Positions 1 to 11,572 of a stretch of DNA of 64,000 nt are shown here, one piece after another (position 1 is the first letter of the stretch; each line of letters starts with the position of its first letter). A program made the position numbers and the translations under genes. Source of the stretch: Hyparrhenia diplandra (taxonomy: Eukaryota; Streptophyta; Magnoliopsida; Poales; Poaceae); the NCBI GenBank assembly GCA_015847255.1, contig JADLZK010007788.1, forward strand, positions 81,739 to 145,738, written 5' to 3'. Below the pieces are notes generated by a model. That model saw only the letters and a program-made list of their open reading frames with translations. It was not told the DNA's origin and did not search any database.

Positions 1-120
1 CTAGTGATCTCTCTGTGTGCACGAGTGTAGCGTTGACCTCGTAGCCTCCACTGACACTGTGTGTCTCCTGGAGGGATGTGTCACGAGGTGAAACCTGCAT
101 GCTTCATTTCGGTGTAATTT

Positions 121-144
121 GTGTGTGTGTGTGTGTGTGGGGGG
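121..144. repeat. (GT)9 microsatellite followed by six G
   Basis: Nine GT dinucleotides run straight into a G6 tract. It is a simple-sequence repeat with no coding role visible. The flanks (1-634) are AT-rich intergenic DNA in which I see no gene; the short open frames there have no recognisable product. Confidence 0.9.
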
Positions 145-634
145 CGGTATTTCACTTCATTCTTACAACATTAATCTGTAATTTGTAGGGGGTGGAGTAT
201 TTCACTTCATTTCGGCTTTTGCTCAAGTTTTTCCTATAACATGCTCGTAAAATTTGGGTGCAGAGGAGATAATTTCTATTTCATCCCGGTCTGGAACACA
301 TAATCCTTTTTGCCTTGCAATAAAACAAAGTCCTATGTTTTAGAGGCTCAATTGAATCTTTTTGTCTTGTTACTACTTACTACTTTCTCTGATCCAAATT
401 CAATTATATTTCACTTAATGCTTGTCCTAAATCAAAAGTATTCAAGTGTGATCAAGTTTATTAAAAAACACACCAACATCTATTTTTTGGCTCGAAACTT
501 GTCTCTCTTACTTTTGGCTTCTAACTTTTAACTTTTGCTATTGTTTTTAATAAATTTTGTGCTTACTGACACATCAAAAGCCAAAAGCGCTTCTTAACGT
601 GTTTTCTAGCTTTTAAGCTTCTAATTCATTTCCT

Positions 635-780
635 TAGGTCTCTAGCCTAGTGGTTAGAGCACCTCACTAGCACCCCCAGACACGGGTTTGACTCCCCGTA
701 GAGGCAATTTAAAACAGGTCTACATTATTAAAAAAAAAAAAAAATAGGCTAAGGTTTTCCTTATCGACTCTAGGTCAAAA
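635..780 (+). mobile_element. tRNA-derived SINE with 12-bp target-site duplication
   Basis: The first ~70 bases (637-704) look like a tRNA gene. They hold an A-box-like TAGCCTAGTGG at 643-653 and a B-box-like GGTTTGACTCC at 685-695, the two internal RNA polymerase III promoter elements. A tRNA-unrelated part with an A15 tract at 730-744 follows. The unit is bracketed by a perfect 12-bp direct repeat AATTCATTTCCT at 623-634 and 781-792, which marks retroposition and sets both ends. At 146 bp it fits a plant SINE. It encodes no protein. The family name cannot be given from sequence alone. Confidence 0.8.
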
Positions 781-792
781 AATTCATTTCCT

Positions 793-1137
793 CAAAAGTA
801 GTCGGCATTTCAAAAGCAGCTCAATAACTGGGCTATTTATTTTAGGTGTGGCTGATAGAAGGCCAAAAAAAGGGGGCCTATAACTTAGAGGTAGAATTGA
901 TGTTTCTAATGTTGGAGAAAATTGGCTATTTGAAGACCCAATTTTCTCCAAACAGTGCTCATCAGAGATTGGAGCCCAAACCAAGAAATAAATCCCAAAC
1001 ACTAGTCCTAATTACTTGCTAAAAGCGAATGTTTTGTTGGAGCCTTTACTATACAATACAGTTGAGGAAGGAGGTCATCATCAGCCTCACCACAGATCCG
1101 TCGATCCAAAATTCAATTGAAAAATCCCCGTCTTATT
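793..1137. other. Intergenic, no gene seen
   Basis: AT-rich DNA between the SINE and the Mutator-like element. The short open frames on both strands match nothing I recognise, and no promoter or repeat is evident. Confidence 0.5.
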
Positions 1138-1146
1138 TAAAATTTA

Positions 1147-3027
1147 GAGTAAAATGCAAGAATAGGCCATTAACTTGTGCTGCCGTCTCACTTTGGGCCA
1201 TCAACTTCAAAAGTGTATTTTTGGTCCAAAATCTTCGCTTGTCTTTGCATTATTAGGCCAAAGCCCATCACGGTCAAGTGTTTTCCGCCCTACGTGGACA
1301 TGCCTTTGTGGCGTCCTAACTAGCCGGCCCCACCTTTTACAAATCCCCCTTCCCCACCCCCCCCCCTCTCTCTCTCTCTCTGTTCTCACTTAGGAGTATA
1401 GGCGATGCCCACGTCGGGAACAGCGCCCCAGCGCTGACCGCTGCGCCCGCGGGCGTTGACCGGCGAAACTTCGCCCGGTGGCAAGGTACCCGGCGCGGCT
1501 TGCACCCATGAACTCCCTCGACACTACGCACAACCCGGCAACCTTTTCCCCTACTACAGGGACGTGGCTGGCCTCGTCGGCGGCCATGGCTAACACCTAC
1601 GGTGGCGAGGGGCGGAGACACTCACGGAGCTCTCCCGATGAAAACGAGCACCCTAGCACCTTCAGAACACCCAGGCGACCAAGACCCCTCACTCAATCGA
1701 ACCTAAACGAGCCTCTCACGGACGTGGCTTCGCGCGCGGCGGAGTGGCAGAGCCGAGCTCGCCGGCGACCCGCGTTCCGGCCACTATGGCTCGACAACTG
1801 TCCAACCGAGGGCATGACCACGACCATGACCATGACCAGGAGCTCACCACGACTACATTGCTCGCACTGGTTAAGACGAGGACGAGGCATAGGTGGGCTA
1901 GCGGCGATGATAGTGACAATGGCGGCAAGCTCCGGCGATGACAACGACGTTCTGGCGGGACGGAGCTCCGGCTGTTGAAACCGTCGAGAGCACGAGCATC
2001 AGGACATGAAGGAAAAATTAAAACACAAGACGGCCCATCACGAAGCTCACAAGAACAAGCCGCCGTTGGTGAGGCGACTCGCGGTGGCGCTCCGCCGGCA
2101 ACAAGGAAGAAGGCGTTGCGCCGGGCGATTTCGATGGGATTGCATGGTGCGAGCAGGTGAAGGAGATGCGCAAGGAAACTGCGAAGCTGGTGGCACGGTC
2201 AATTTGGTGGATTGGGGCACGACTACGACGGCACAACGCGGCGGAGCAGAAGGACGTTGGCGGCGACGGATAAGGAAAAGAGGAAAGACGACAGTGTCGG
2301 GCTTCATACGGTGGTCAAGGAATACGTGGGCGACACGCAGGAGCTTCACTCGACGGCAAGACAAGCGGGGAGGTGGCGTCCGATGCGCCTGGAAGGCCGG
2401 CCAAGGGCGGCGGCGGCAAGCAACTGCGTGGCAGCTCTGTTGGGGTAAGAATTTGAAGGGGGCATTTGTAAAAAGGTGTCATGGACGTTGGGTCCATGGG
2501 GATAGTGTCTTCTCCGGCGAGGTTATACCCCTCGCGCGCGGCAGCTTAAGTTCTAGGGTAGCACTCTAAAAGCGTTTGAGAGTCATTGGAGAGGAAGAGA
2601 GATATTTGATTGATGTTCTATTGCTTAATCCTCAAGTGCCGAAAGTACAAGAACTATATATAGCCATTGGCTCTAGCAAACTTAGAAAGTACTCAATCTA
2701 ATCTTAATTAGGAAACTAGCCATGTGGCCGTAACAAAACCCGAGGACTCTAAAAAATAGGAAACCGATCTCCACAATTTGAGGGCTGATGGCCCCGCCTT
2801 CTAGCCACTCGCATGGCCGCCCTTTGGCGCCCATGACAAAAGGCTGGGGCCGGCCCGTTAGGACGCCACCGTGGCATGTACACGTAGGCGGAAACACTTG
2901 ACTAGACGGGCTTTGGCCTAATAATGCAGCATAAGCGAAGATTTTGGACCAAAAAATACACTTTTAAAGTTGATGGCCTAAAATGAGATAACAGCATAAG
3001 TTAATGGTCTATTCTTGCATTTTACTC
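1147..3027. mobile_element. Non-autonomous Mutator-like element with GC-rich payload
   Basis: The two ends are inverted copies of each other over about 195 bp (about 1147-1342 and about 2833-3027), both starting GAGTAAAATGCAAGAATA. Immediately outside lies a perfect 9-bp direct repeat TAAAATTTA (1138-1146 and 3028-3036). Long terminal inverted repeats plus a 9-bp target-site duplication are the hallmark of Mutator-like elements. The 1881-bp unit has no transposase. Its middle (about 1390-2570) is strongly GC-rich, unlike the AT-rich surroundings, and has open frames on both strands with none clearly dominant. That composition is typical of Pack-MULEs that carry copied genic DNA, but I cannot name the source, so capture is an inference. 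Confidence 0.85.
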
Positions 3028-3036
3028 TAAAATTTA

Positions 3037-3687
3037 AAACCATGAAGGTAGACTACAAGGAAAAGTAAAATCTACCATTAAGAACATGTGCTCTCCCGAT
3101 ACACATTCAGTGGTCAACATTAGAAGAATATGTGCCCGTATGGATGGGGAAAAAAAACTGTGTTCTACACTACAGTCCATACAAGAGGGACAGTGACCGG
3201 AACCTAATTAGAAACGTCAAACCAAGCCTCCATCTCCATGCAACGAAATGCCAGACAGGAAATGCAGGCAGGCGCTCTCCCTTCTTGGCAACATCGAGGT
3301 GGTGTTGCATTTCCCTGCACAAACCAGATGCTCCTCCATTATTCATCCAGTGAGCTATCCATCCTTATCGTGCCTGCCTTGTGTTTTGTCTGCCCCCTTT
3401 CGCTGCTGCCTGTGAGTGAAAGCTAAGTGCAACTAACAATGCTCCACCCTGCTGCTTATCCTTGCCATGGCAAATCGCATATGCATATGCCATGGCATTG
3501 CATGACAGGGAGGATAACAAAAACATTAGCTTTTTTATTCCATCATATTGATAGTGAGATGGTGACTGCTCAAAGATCAGCGATTTAATTGCATGTCATT
3601 TCTTGCACATTAAGGATGTGATGCAGATGCGGTCCCCAGATATTTTTTATATATATTTTTTATATGTCCCATTGTTAAGTGCCGACA
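3037..3687. other. Intergenic, no gene seen
   Basis: Mixed-composition DNA between the Mutator-like element and a possible gene fragment. A palindromic stretch near 3468-3496 (GCCATGGC and CATATGCATATG) is the only visible structure. Confidence 0.4.
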
Positions 3688-4067
3688 CTACTGATGTCCA
3701 TGTGTCAAGATTTCTGATGATGCGCTGGATAATAAAGAATATATACTGAAAAGGGAGCATATACGGTGATCCGGAGTCTGGTATATATGCTCTTGTATTG
3801 TGATTCTGTTCCAGTGTTCTGCCACCGGATCTATTTTCGCATCCTTCAGCAAGGGCATTGTTCTGTCACCAGTAGATAGGTTCCCTGGCTCGGTCGGCCG
3901 TGATGTCTCATCGCCATTTTGGCTAGACGTTGTTATACTTGTTTGGGCTTCCTCTTGATAAAATACGGGTGAATCACAAAAAAAGTGTGACGATTCCATG
4001 ATTCTGAAGAACTTTTAGTTGCCATCATCATCGATCTTGGTATCCCTATTGCCAAGGTGTTTGATGC
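3688..4067 (-). pseudogene. Possible gene fragment, unrecognised product
   Basis: On the minus strand a frame opens just after an acceptor-like CAG at 4068-4070. It is interrupted by one TAA near 4015 and then stays open for 103 codons to 3688. The residue mix is coding-like (polar and Ser/Thr/Glu-rich around SSQNGDETSRPTEPG), unlike the random frames nearby, but I do not recognise a family. It may be a degraded exon copied from elsewhere. No partner exon, promoter or start was found. Chance openness remains a real alternative. Confidence 0.22.
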
Positions 4068-4070
4068 CTG

Positions 4071-5133
4071 TGGGAAGGAAAGCCAGTACCAAATTGGCAT
4101 GGACGGAAGCTAGTACGAAAGGGTCATGATAAGGGGCTGTCTTAAATCTGATGTAACGCTTCCTGACGAGAAACTGTCATGTGCACATGCCTCCACAAAT
4201 ACTAGTGCTTAGTAAAGCGACTTGTCAAGAAAAACAAAACACACACTAAACTATCCTGCTGCCAACTTGCAACAGACGCTAAATCAGGGTCCACATCAGT
4301 CTCAAGTTTCTTACCTGCAACTATTCTTAAAAGGTTTCCTGGCTGCAAACAAGTTAATTCTAAAAAAAAAAAAAACTCAGTATCGGTAATACAAGATTAG
4401 ACCATATTTAGAGTATGGGATTTTTTTAGTGTTCCTACATTTTTCTGTTCCAAACGACTTTACTAACAAGGATGACTGAAAGTCTGGGCCCAAGGATTCG
4501 ATGCTACTTGTCATATACTCACTCTAATCCAAACTGTAACATTTTTTTAGATGCATGGCTTCTATGTATCTAGATAACGTATATCTAGCTAGGTGCAAAG
4601 CAAAAATTATATACCTAGTAGAAAAAATAAAAACAATTACAACTTCAAATGGTGGTGGTATCATTTTTTTTCCCCCTTTTGAATGATTAAGCTAGTGCCG
4701 ACACTTGTCATCACGTGACATGACATCTTAAAATTTAAAATTATCTCAACAGCAGTGGAAGAAAAGCACCAATTAATAAGTAGTTTTAAGACAGGAATGA
4801 GAGTAACAAAATAGTAAAAAAATGTCACGATCAGTAGTTACCAGAGTCATAACATACTATGTAAGCTAAGCATGTCAATGACAGCATTTGTGTCATAGGG
4901 CAAGGCTACTCGCCGTTTGCCATAGCTCAGTTTAGCAGCAGCTTACGAGTACAAATCATGGGAAGATTACCGGCCGAGAGGTTAACTATCTTAAACCATA
5001 TCTCCATTCAGCACAACATTACTTACCACAAAAAGAAAACGAAGGTTAATTTAACCAGCAGGCCGGCGCTAATTATTGCTGACACCAAGCAAAGCTAGAA
5101 GCCGGCGGTGCAAGCATGGACGGCGACGGTCGG
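4071..5133. other. Intergenic and NF-YB 3' flank
   Basis: AT-rich DNA with short homopolymers and no recognisable gene. The last few hundred bases lie downstream of the NF-YB stop codon (minus strand) and probably include its 3' untranslated region. Confidence 0.4.
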
Positions 5134-5789
5134 TCACAACCTGTCCTGCCTGCCGAGCCCTGACGGCGACGACGACGAGCCGCCGCCGTGGCCATACGCG
5201 GCACCTTTCCCGCCCATGGCCATCTGGTGGTGCGGTGGCTGCGGGTACCCTGACGACGCGGCCGACGGGGAGCCGCCGTACATGGGCTGTCCCATCATCA
5301 TGATCATGCCGCTGCTTCCCCTCCGGGTCCGCCGTACATGCCGTATCCGCCGACGGGCCCGGCCGCGCCATTGTGCGCTGACGACGGCGTGGTCTCCGTG
5401 TGCGGCTGCGAGCCGCCGGAGGAGGAGCCCGCGACGCCGACCTGCTTCTCGCCCTCGAGCTCGCGGAACTTGTGGAGGTAGAGCTTGAGCGGCTCGATGT
5501 AGTCCTCGAAGCCGAGCGTGGTCATGGCCCAGAGCAGGTCGTCGCCGTTGATGGTCTTGCGCTTCTCTCGCTGGCACTTGTCGGAGGCCTCCCCCGTGAT
5601 GAAGGAGATGAACTCGGACACGCACTCCTGCACCGTCTCCTTGGCGTCCTTGGAGATCTTGGCGTTCGCCGGCAGCGCCTTCTTCATGATCCGGCTCACG
5701 TTCGCGATCGGCAGGAACCTGTCCTGCTCCCTCGGCGACGAGAAGTCCGCGTTGCTCGGCCCGCCGGACTCGTTGTCCGAGTCCGGCAT
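5134..5789 (-). CDS. NF-YB: Nuclear transcription factor Y subunit B (NF-YB2/3 type)
   Basis: This is the histone-fold subunit of the trimeric CCAAT-box-binding factor NF-Y. It pairs with NF-YC and then NF-YA in the nucleus. The gene has no intron. I chose the start at 5789 because the protein then opens MPDSDNESGG, as in the family; the frame is also open upstream to 6029 but there looks like 5' leader. The conserved core follows at about residues 20-112: REQDRFLPIANVSRIMKKAL, then KISKDAKETVQECVSEFISF, and CQREKRKTINGDDLLWAM. Lysine in ISKDAKE marks the non-LEC1 class. The tail is rich in Gly, Met, Tyr and Ser and ends SGLGRQDRL. The frame breaks in that tail: after GGPGG it runs into a stop at 5304, while the family-like ending MIMMMGQPMYGG continues one frame over. 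One extra G at the G4 run (plus-strand C4, 5318-5321) restores about 218 residues. Confidence 0.93.
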
Positions 5790-6370
5790 CGCTGCCCACC
5801 CACCAAACAGCACTGTCGTCCCGCCGGTCGTCAAGTCAAACAACTCCGACGAGCTGAGGCTGAGCTGAGCCTGACCAAAACGATCCAAAAACGCAGCAAG
5901 AACGTCTAGAGGAGAGAGCTGGAGAGCAACGGAGGCGGAGCTCGAGCTGGGAAGAAGTGGGAGGGAGATCGAGCGGGGGGTTTGAGAGGGGAGTGGAGAC
6001 TGAATGGGGGCAGCGTTCGTGGGATGCATCGTGGGGATAAGAACGCATCGAGGGGGCGACGTGTCGCGCCGCCGGCCGTTTGTTTGTCGATAAGTCTAGG
6101 GGCCAGCCGGCGCTGGCCGATGCCGTCCGTTTCCGCCACGCTGGCGGGTCCGCCGTCGACGTGGGCCGGGGACGCGTGATCGGGTGCGTGATCCACGCGG
6201 TGGTCCCCCGGGATGGATGCCACGTAGGAGTGAGGACGTGGAGGAGGTGAGCCTGACGTGTCCTGGGTCCTTTGACCGCTTCTGTGACGTGTCTACGGCG
6301 CTACGTACAGCAACGGCGAAGACTGTTAGCAGGCGCGCTTGTTTCAACTGCAAATATCTTGGGAGACAGT
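5790..6370 (-). promoter_or_regulatory. NF-YB 5' leader and GC-rich proximal upstream region
   Basis: GC-rich DNA directly upstream of the NF-YB start, with CT-rich leader-like sequence near 5900-6000 when read on the minus strand. Open frames here (for example an in-frame extension to 6029) have leader-like, not protein-like, composition. I see no clear TATA box. The change to AT-rich DNA at about 6370 marks the end of the genic island. Confidence 0.4.
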
Positions 6371-7259
6371 GAGAGGTGAATTGACACTGATCTTTCTTTT
6401 CATAATAACAAAATTGCTTACTGGTCTTAGCATTGACATACTTTTCGTTGTTGTTTGTTTCTCTTCTCTTATAGCTACTCGTTTTGTTTCAAGGTATAAA
6501 TCATCTTGGTTTTTCTATTGCTATATTTATGTAGATCTAGCATATAATATATCTACACACATCGTACATATCTACAAAAACCAAAAACAGATTAAGATTT
6601 CCTTTTTAGTGGAATAGAGTAATATTTCTTAGGAAGAGACAGATTGGATAATTTTAATGTGTCACCCATTCCACTAAACAAGAGGAGTATAGATCCAAAA
6701 TAAAAACCATAGCCTCTTTGGCCACGAACGGCCAACCACCCCCGAAAACAGGCATCTCCTTTCTAGTGGTGCAAAATGCAGCATCGGCTGCTACCCAACA
6801 TATCTAGGTCAAAGCCTCTACGATGCCCGCCAAGTGGCATCGACTGAAGTGCCCAAGTTTGTGCACTGCCCCTTTTTGCATATTTCCTAGGTTTCACACT
6901 TGGATTTTGTACATACTAGTGTCGGCTAACAATTGATTTGATTTGAAAATGCTCCGTAGCTCAGAATTTTCGTTCGTTCTAAAAAGTATGCATCATGCAT
7001 GCATGAGTCATAATGAGCCAACAATAATGTCCCTTAGTTAAGCCATTTGTGCAATATAATTGTGCTTTTATTTCAGCTCAAAGGCAACAAATTACCGTGT
7101 TCCTTTTTTTAATGGGTGCTCCACTTGATCATTCCCACCCAATGACATGGCAATTTGCAACAATGAAATAAAGTTTTTTTTTTTTTTTTTTTTTTTTTGC
7201 CATGATTGTCCTTGGACTTGATCATTAGCGGGACGCGGGATTTGAATATTTATTTAGCA
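6371..7259. other. Intergenic, no gene seen
   Basis: AT-rich DNA with a long T tract near 7173-7198. No open frame of recognisable composition and no defined repeat. Confidence 0.4.
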
Positions 7260-7261
7260 TA

Positions 7262-7466
7262 CTCTCTTCATTCTAAATTATAAGATATTTTAATTTTCTA
7301 AGTAGATATTCATCATTGGTGTGTACTCCTATATAAAAATAATTTATAATTCAGAACGAATTGATTAGTATTTTCTCTATTCCAAATTATATATAGACAC
7401 GTGCATAGCAAAAGCTACAGATTCATCTAAAAAATCAGAAACATCTTATAATTTAAAACGAGAGAG
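7262..7466. mobile_element. Degenerate Stowaway-like MITE
   Basis: The unit opens CTCTCTTCATTCTAAATTATA and closes with its imperfect inverse TATAATTTAAAACGAGAGAG. It is flanked by TA on both sides (7260-7261 and 7467-7468). Size (205 bp), AT-richness and TA target site fit Stowaway, the Tc1/mariner-derived MITE class. It is non-coding. Confidence 0.6.
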
Positions 7467-7468
7467 TA

Positions 7469-10400
7469 GCTCCACAGTCAATAATAATTTGGAGTGCAAC
7501 AGGTACTGCTCCACCGGGTGGGGACCCAAGACCTTGCAGGTTACAAGTTCCTTTCCACATGGAACATGCATACGGGCCGGCTGGTCAGGGTTAGTGAAAT
7601 CTGTGGCTTGTAATATCACGCGCATCGTCATTAAGCGGAAAAGTAAGCGACATTATATACAAAAGCATAGTGATGCTGACGGCCATGATCCCCTAGTTAG
7701 TGAGGAGAAAAGTGCCTGCTGCCCTACTCATGTCATTATTCTTATATATATAATAATGTGTCAGAGTTTAAGTTTACACAACCAGTGTAGCGTACTGTAG
7801 ACGGTTTATTTATTAGATGATATATATCTGACATTACTCAGCATGTGCCTTGACACGAGCGAGCTGTGGAGTGGTCGATCGAAGGGGATGTGCAGTGAAA
7901 TTGACAGTGATCGTCGATCTGTTGGTTCTTTAACAGTGCTAACAATTAGTTTCTTTTACCCAGCGTCTGCTTGCTGCATCTCTTCTCCATTCTTCATCGA
8001 TCAAGTACCTTTGTCAGAGTAGTGACGCGTCGGTGCTCGCCACAGGTGGCAGTACTCGTTTCGTCCAGAAAGCAACCCCTAGTGGCAAGCATGATGAGCT
8101 CGAGATTAGTAGTAGAGCAACTGAGGCGAAGAAAATATCTCCTATATACTTGCTTACATTAGATTGACTGATTCGATTGCGATGTGTGGCGTGTGCACCT
8201 CCACTGTCATTGCAATGTTGAGATTCAGTCATTCAGAAGGAGATCGATCCGGCAGGATCATCATTTCCTTGGACTGATTGCACTTGGTTGACGAGGCAGT
8301 CACATCATCACATGGTGATGGTGATGGTGATTTGACGGTGATTAGTGGATTAATTATTTTTTATATTCGAGTTCGAGCTGAGTTACGTCGTACGCGCGGT
8401 GCAGTGCGTGAGGCCGGCCGGCCGTGAGCGACGGCCGGCAGTGTGAGGCCGCGCGTGGGCGGGCGGCGCCGGGGATTAATGCGGATGACGTCGGTCGTAG
8501 AGACGAAGCCGGCCGGCCGGCCGGCCGGCGGGGGTGGGTTCCCGGTCCATCAGGCAACTGGTTGGTAACATAGCCGTAGCTTTCGTTCAGATGATGATGA
8601 TGCATGGCCGGATGCCGGCCGGAGATGCATGTCAGGCCGGCCGGCCGGGATTTTTCTAGGATTTTTTAGCTGCCATGCTGCGCCGACGGCACTCGTCGTA
8701 GTCCGTAGTAGCTGCTAATTGTCTATTATGTCCTGGCTCGCTGTGGCTGAGAGTTGACACGCTCTTGAAAGCATATACTCCAGTTACCAATAGGCAATAA
8801 CCTTGTACCATCTCGATCGCGCTGTCGAACAAGAACAAAGAAAATCAAAGCATCAATCTGGCGACCTCACTGCACGGCCTTTCTTAGTCAAATCTAGATC
8901 TTGTTTCGTACTTTTTTTTTTTTTGGGTCAAATCTAGATCTCGCATCGTACTACGGTGCTTGATATATGATCGATGTGCGTGGTCGCTCGTTCCTAACAT
9001 TCCTGTCGCGTCATCTGACGATGTCATGTCCATCAGTCCATGGGGCTGGCGCACCGCCGGCCGCGCGCCGTTGAGTAGCTAGAGATCGTCCCGGCATCTC
9101 GCCATTCGACAACATCTCCGTCACGCCGGTGGTCCTCGCAGGGAGGATCCGGACACAGGCGGAGGAATGGTGTGCGGCGGGCTTTCGGGTCCTAAGGCCC
9201 CTTCTAACCGCTATTCAGTAGTCGTCCCCTCCCGGCCCTCATAGTCGCACAATTGTTTGCCTTTTAGTACAACCGTTTCAGCGGCGCCGTTAGAGCCGGC
9301 GATTTGTGTATGTGTGTTGCCACTACGCTTGACGGCATCTCGCCAACAAGCTAATGGTTATAATGTTAAACTCTGATTTCTCTTAATACAGCACTTGCAA
9401 TATGCACGTTTTCGAAAAAAAAAAATAGTTAGAGATCCATGAGATCCCAACAAGGGTCACCGCGCCGGCCGGCCTGCCCGTCGGTCGATCCACGCCGCCA
9501 GTAATAAGCCTACTGGTGGTGACTGGCGGCCGGGAATCGATGGATGGAGCGGCGGAGCCCAGCAGGCACTGGACCGACCGACCAAATAGCGACGCACGAT
9601 TGCGCTCCACCATCATGGATTCATGATGGCCAACAGTGCATGAATTGTACACAAACACTGGCACACTGCTGCTGCTGACTGCTGCAAAACAATATTGCTC
9701 CCTGTTGCGGATTCGCGTAGAGATCATACCAATGATGATGATCATCACACAGCCATTCGATTTCGATCTAGTAGCTTCATCATCGCATATTCGCATGGGT
9801 AATGGCCTACGACCTACCTACGCATGCTACTACCGGAGGCCGGGGACATGTCACGTGTTGTGACATTTCATGGACCGATCGATCGTACATAGTATCTTTG
9901 GTTCCACACACAAACTTCAATTCCATTCCACCACAGAATATATCTTTAATTGCTGGCTAGTGCTTCAGGTGGTGCCCGGTCGGCTGCCATGCCATGGCCG
10001 CCAAAAGGATGGTTGACTCGTGACTTGACAGATCATTTGCGCATTTCTCATGATTATTAGTGGAAGTTGTACGACGCCGCTGAAGAGATCGATCCATCAT
10101 TCTGCCCAGAGTCAGCTGCCAACGAGTACCATCAAGTGCATGCATGCGGCTGTGACCACTGGTTTACTTTCTTTCTGAAAGTGCTAGAGCATCATGAAAA
10201 TGTTGTAAACATTGTAAAATTTTAGTCATTCTTGAAGGACTTTTATCAATAAAGGAAGCAACGACAAAACAAGTGACATTTTTTCATAAACCTTTTAAAA
10301 AAAAACGACGTCGTCAAATTTGGTGTCAAAAGAAATTAATCGCCTTATATTCTGGGTTCGAGGAAGTATATCGGGAAAAAATGGTCTAACGCTAATGATC

Positions 10401-11229
10401 AAGATGGCTCATTATTGCAGATTTCGTTCGCCTCACTACAACTATAGATTTCCAACGGGCTGGCCCGGCCCGGCCCGACACGCCTCGTGCTATGTCGTGC
10501 CCTGGCGGGACGGGCCGCCGGGCTCGCGGTGCGACCTCGAGCGGGCATGTCCCATGGGCCAAAAATCGGCCCGGCCCGGCCCGGTAAAGCACGCCAAGGC
10601 CAACGGACCAGGCCAACATGAGGCCACGAACGGAGGGGAAAGGGAAGTAGCGCCACCACCCATCGCGCCGAAGTCGCCGTTGTCACTCGGGGCGCAGAGA
10701 GCGTGAGGTCGCCGGCGCGAAGCTCCATCGGCGGTGTGAGTGAGTTCCCGCCGGCGGCGTGAGCCGGGGGGCGAGCTCCCTCGGCGGGTGCGCGCGGCGG
10801 CCAGCTTCGTGGTCGACCGTGAGCGATAGCGGGCAGGCGGCTTGGCGGCGGGCGAGCCCTCGGCGGCTACGCGGCTTGGCTCCAACCACGGGCGGGGGCC
10901 GCCATCGATCCGCGTCTTTGGATTTGTCTTTGCTCCGTCGACAAGCCGTAGGGCACACGGGGGATTCAGCGAGCCCCGGCTCTCACGCCCAAGGCCGCCG
11001 GCCCCTTCCCCTGCTTGGCGCCGTCACACCCCCACCCCACCCCCCACCCCATTAGCGCTCCTCCCCCCTCGTCACCGCAGCCTCCTCCGTCGAGGGGGTG
11101 TTAATACTTGGGGATGCCAGCCAGGTCAAAAACTGTGCCTCGGGCGGGCGCCGTGCCTCGAACTATAACTACAACTATATCTTTTTTTTAAATACAGCTA
11201 CAACTATATGCATTTACTGATATGAGCAT
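7469..11229. other. Intergenic, no gene supported
   Basis: The stretch has no open frame that I recognise. It holds GGCC-rich runs (8410-8650, with an alternating GGCC tract near 8509-8530), a GGCCC-rich repetitive segment near 10456-10600, and a GC-rich patch (10640-11150) with open frames in all directions and no protein-like choice among them. A copy of GTCAAATCTAGATCT recurs at about 8888 and 8928. I treat all of it as intergenic or degraded repeat. Confidence 0.45.
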
Positions 11230-11572
11230 TTAGAGAAACTCCAACGGTACTTGTTTCCACAACAAATAATAAATCTTCTACATGGGCCGCCCATATATAT
11301 GTTTTTACATGCCTCGATCATGCCTAGCCCATATGGTTATGCAGCTTTCTGTTTTCTGTTTCAGAATCAAGAAGTTTTTGTTGTCCTATATGGTTTTTTA
11401 AGAAAAAATTGAAGTCCAACACTTGCTATTATATGGATTTGTAAAATTATATGGATTTGTAAAATTAAATTTAATATGAATTTATATAAAATAGCATTTC
11501 TTCAAAAAAAGTCTTGGTTTTTGGATCTTTTTTTCAAAGAAATAAATGAAGCTCCCTTGAAGTTGCTCTAAG
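11230..11572. mobile_element. Possible PIF/Harbinger-type MITE (Tourist-like)
   Basis: The left end reads GAGAAACTCCAA and the right end reads TTGAAGTTGCTC, which are imperfect inverted repeats of the GAGCAACTCCAA type common at grass Tourist-like MITE ends. The interior is AT-rich and non-coding. A clean 3-bp target duplication could not be matched, so the call is tentative. Confidence 0.35.

Noticed and set aside
637..704. tRNA gene
   Set aside because: It has A- and B-box-like sequences but no proper cloverleaf, and it lies inside a unit with a 12-bp target duplication, so it is the head of a SINE.
5304..6029. NF-YB starting at 6029
   Set aside because: The frame is open, but the first 80 residues are leader-like; family members begin at MPDSDN, at 5789.
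10320..11168. Genes in the GC-rich patch near 10.3-11.2 kb
   Set aside because: Overlapping frames on both strands without motifs, splice structure or family likeness; the patch includes GGCCC-type repeats.
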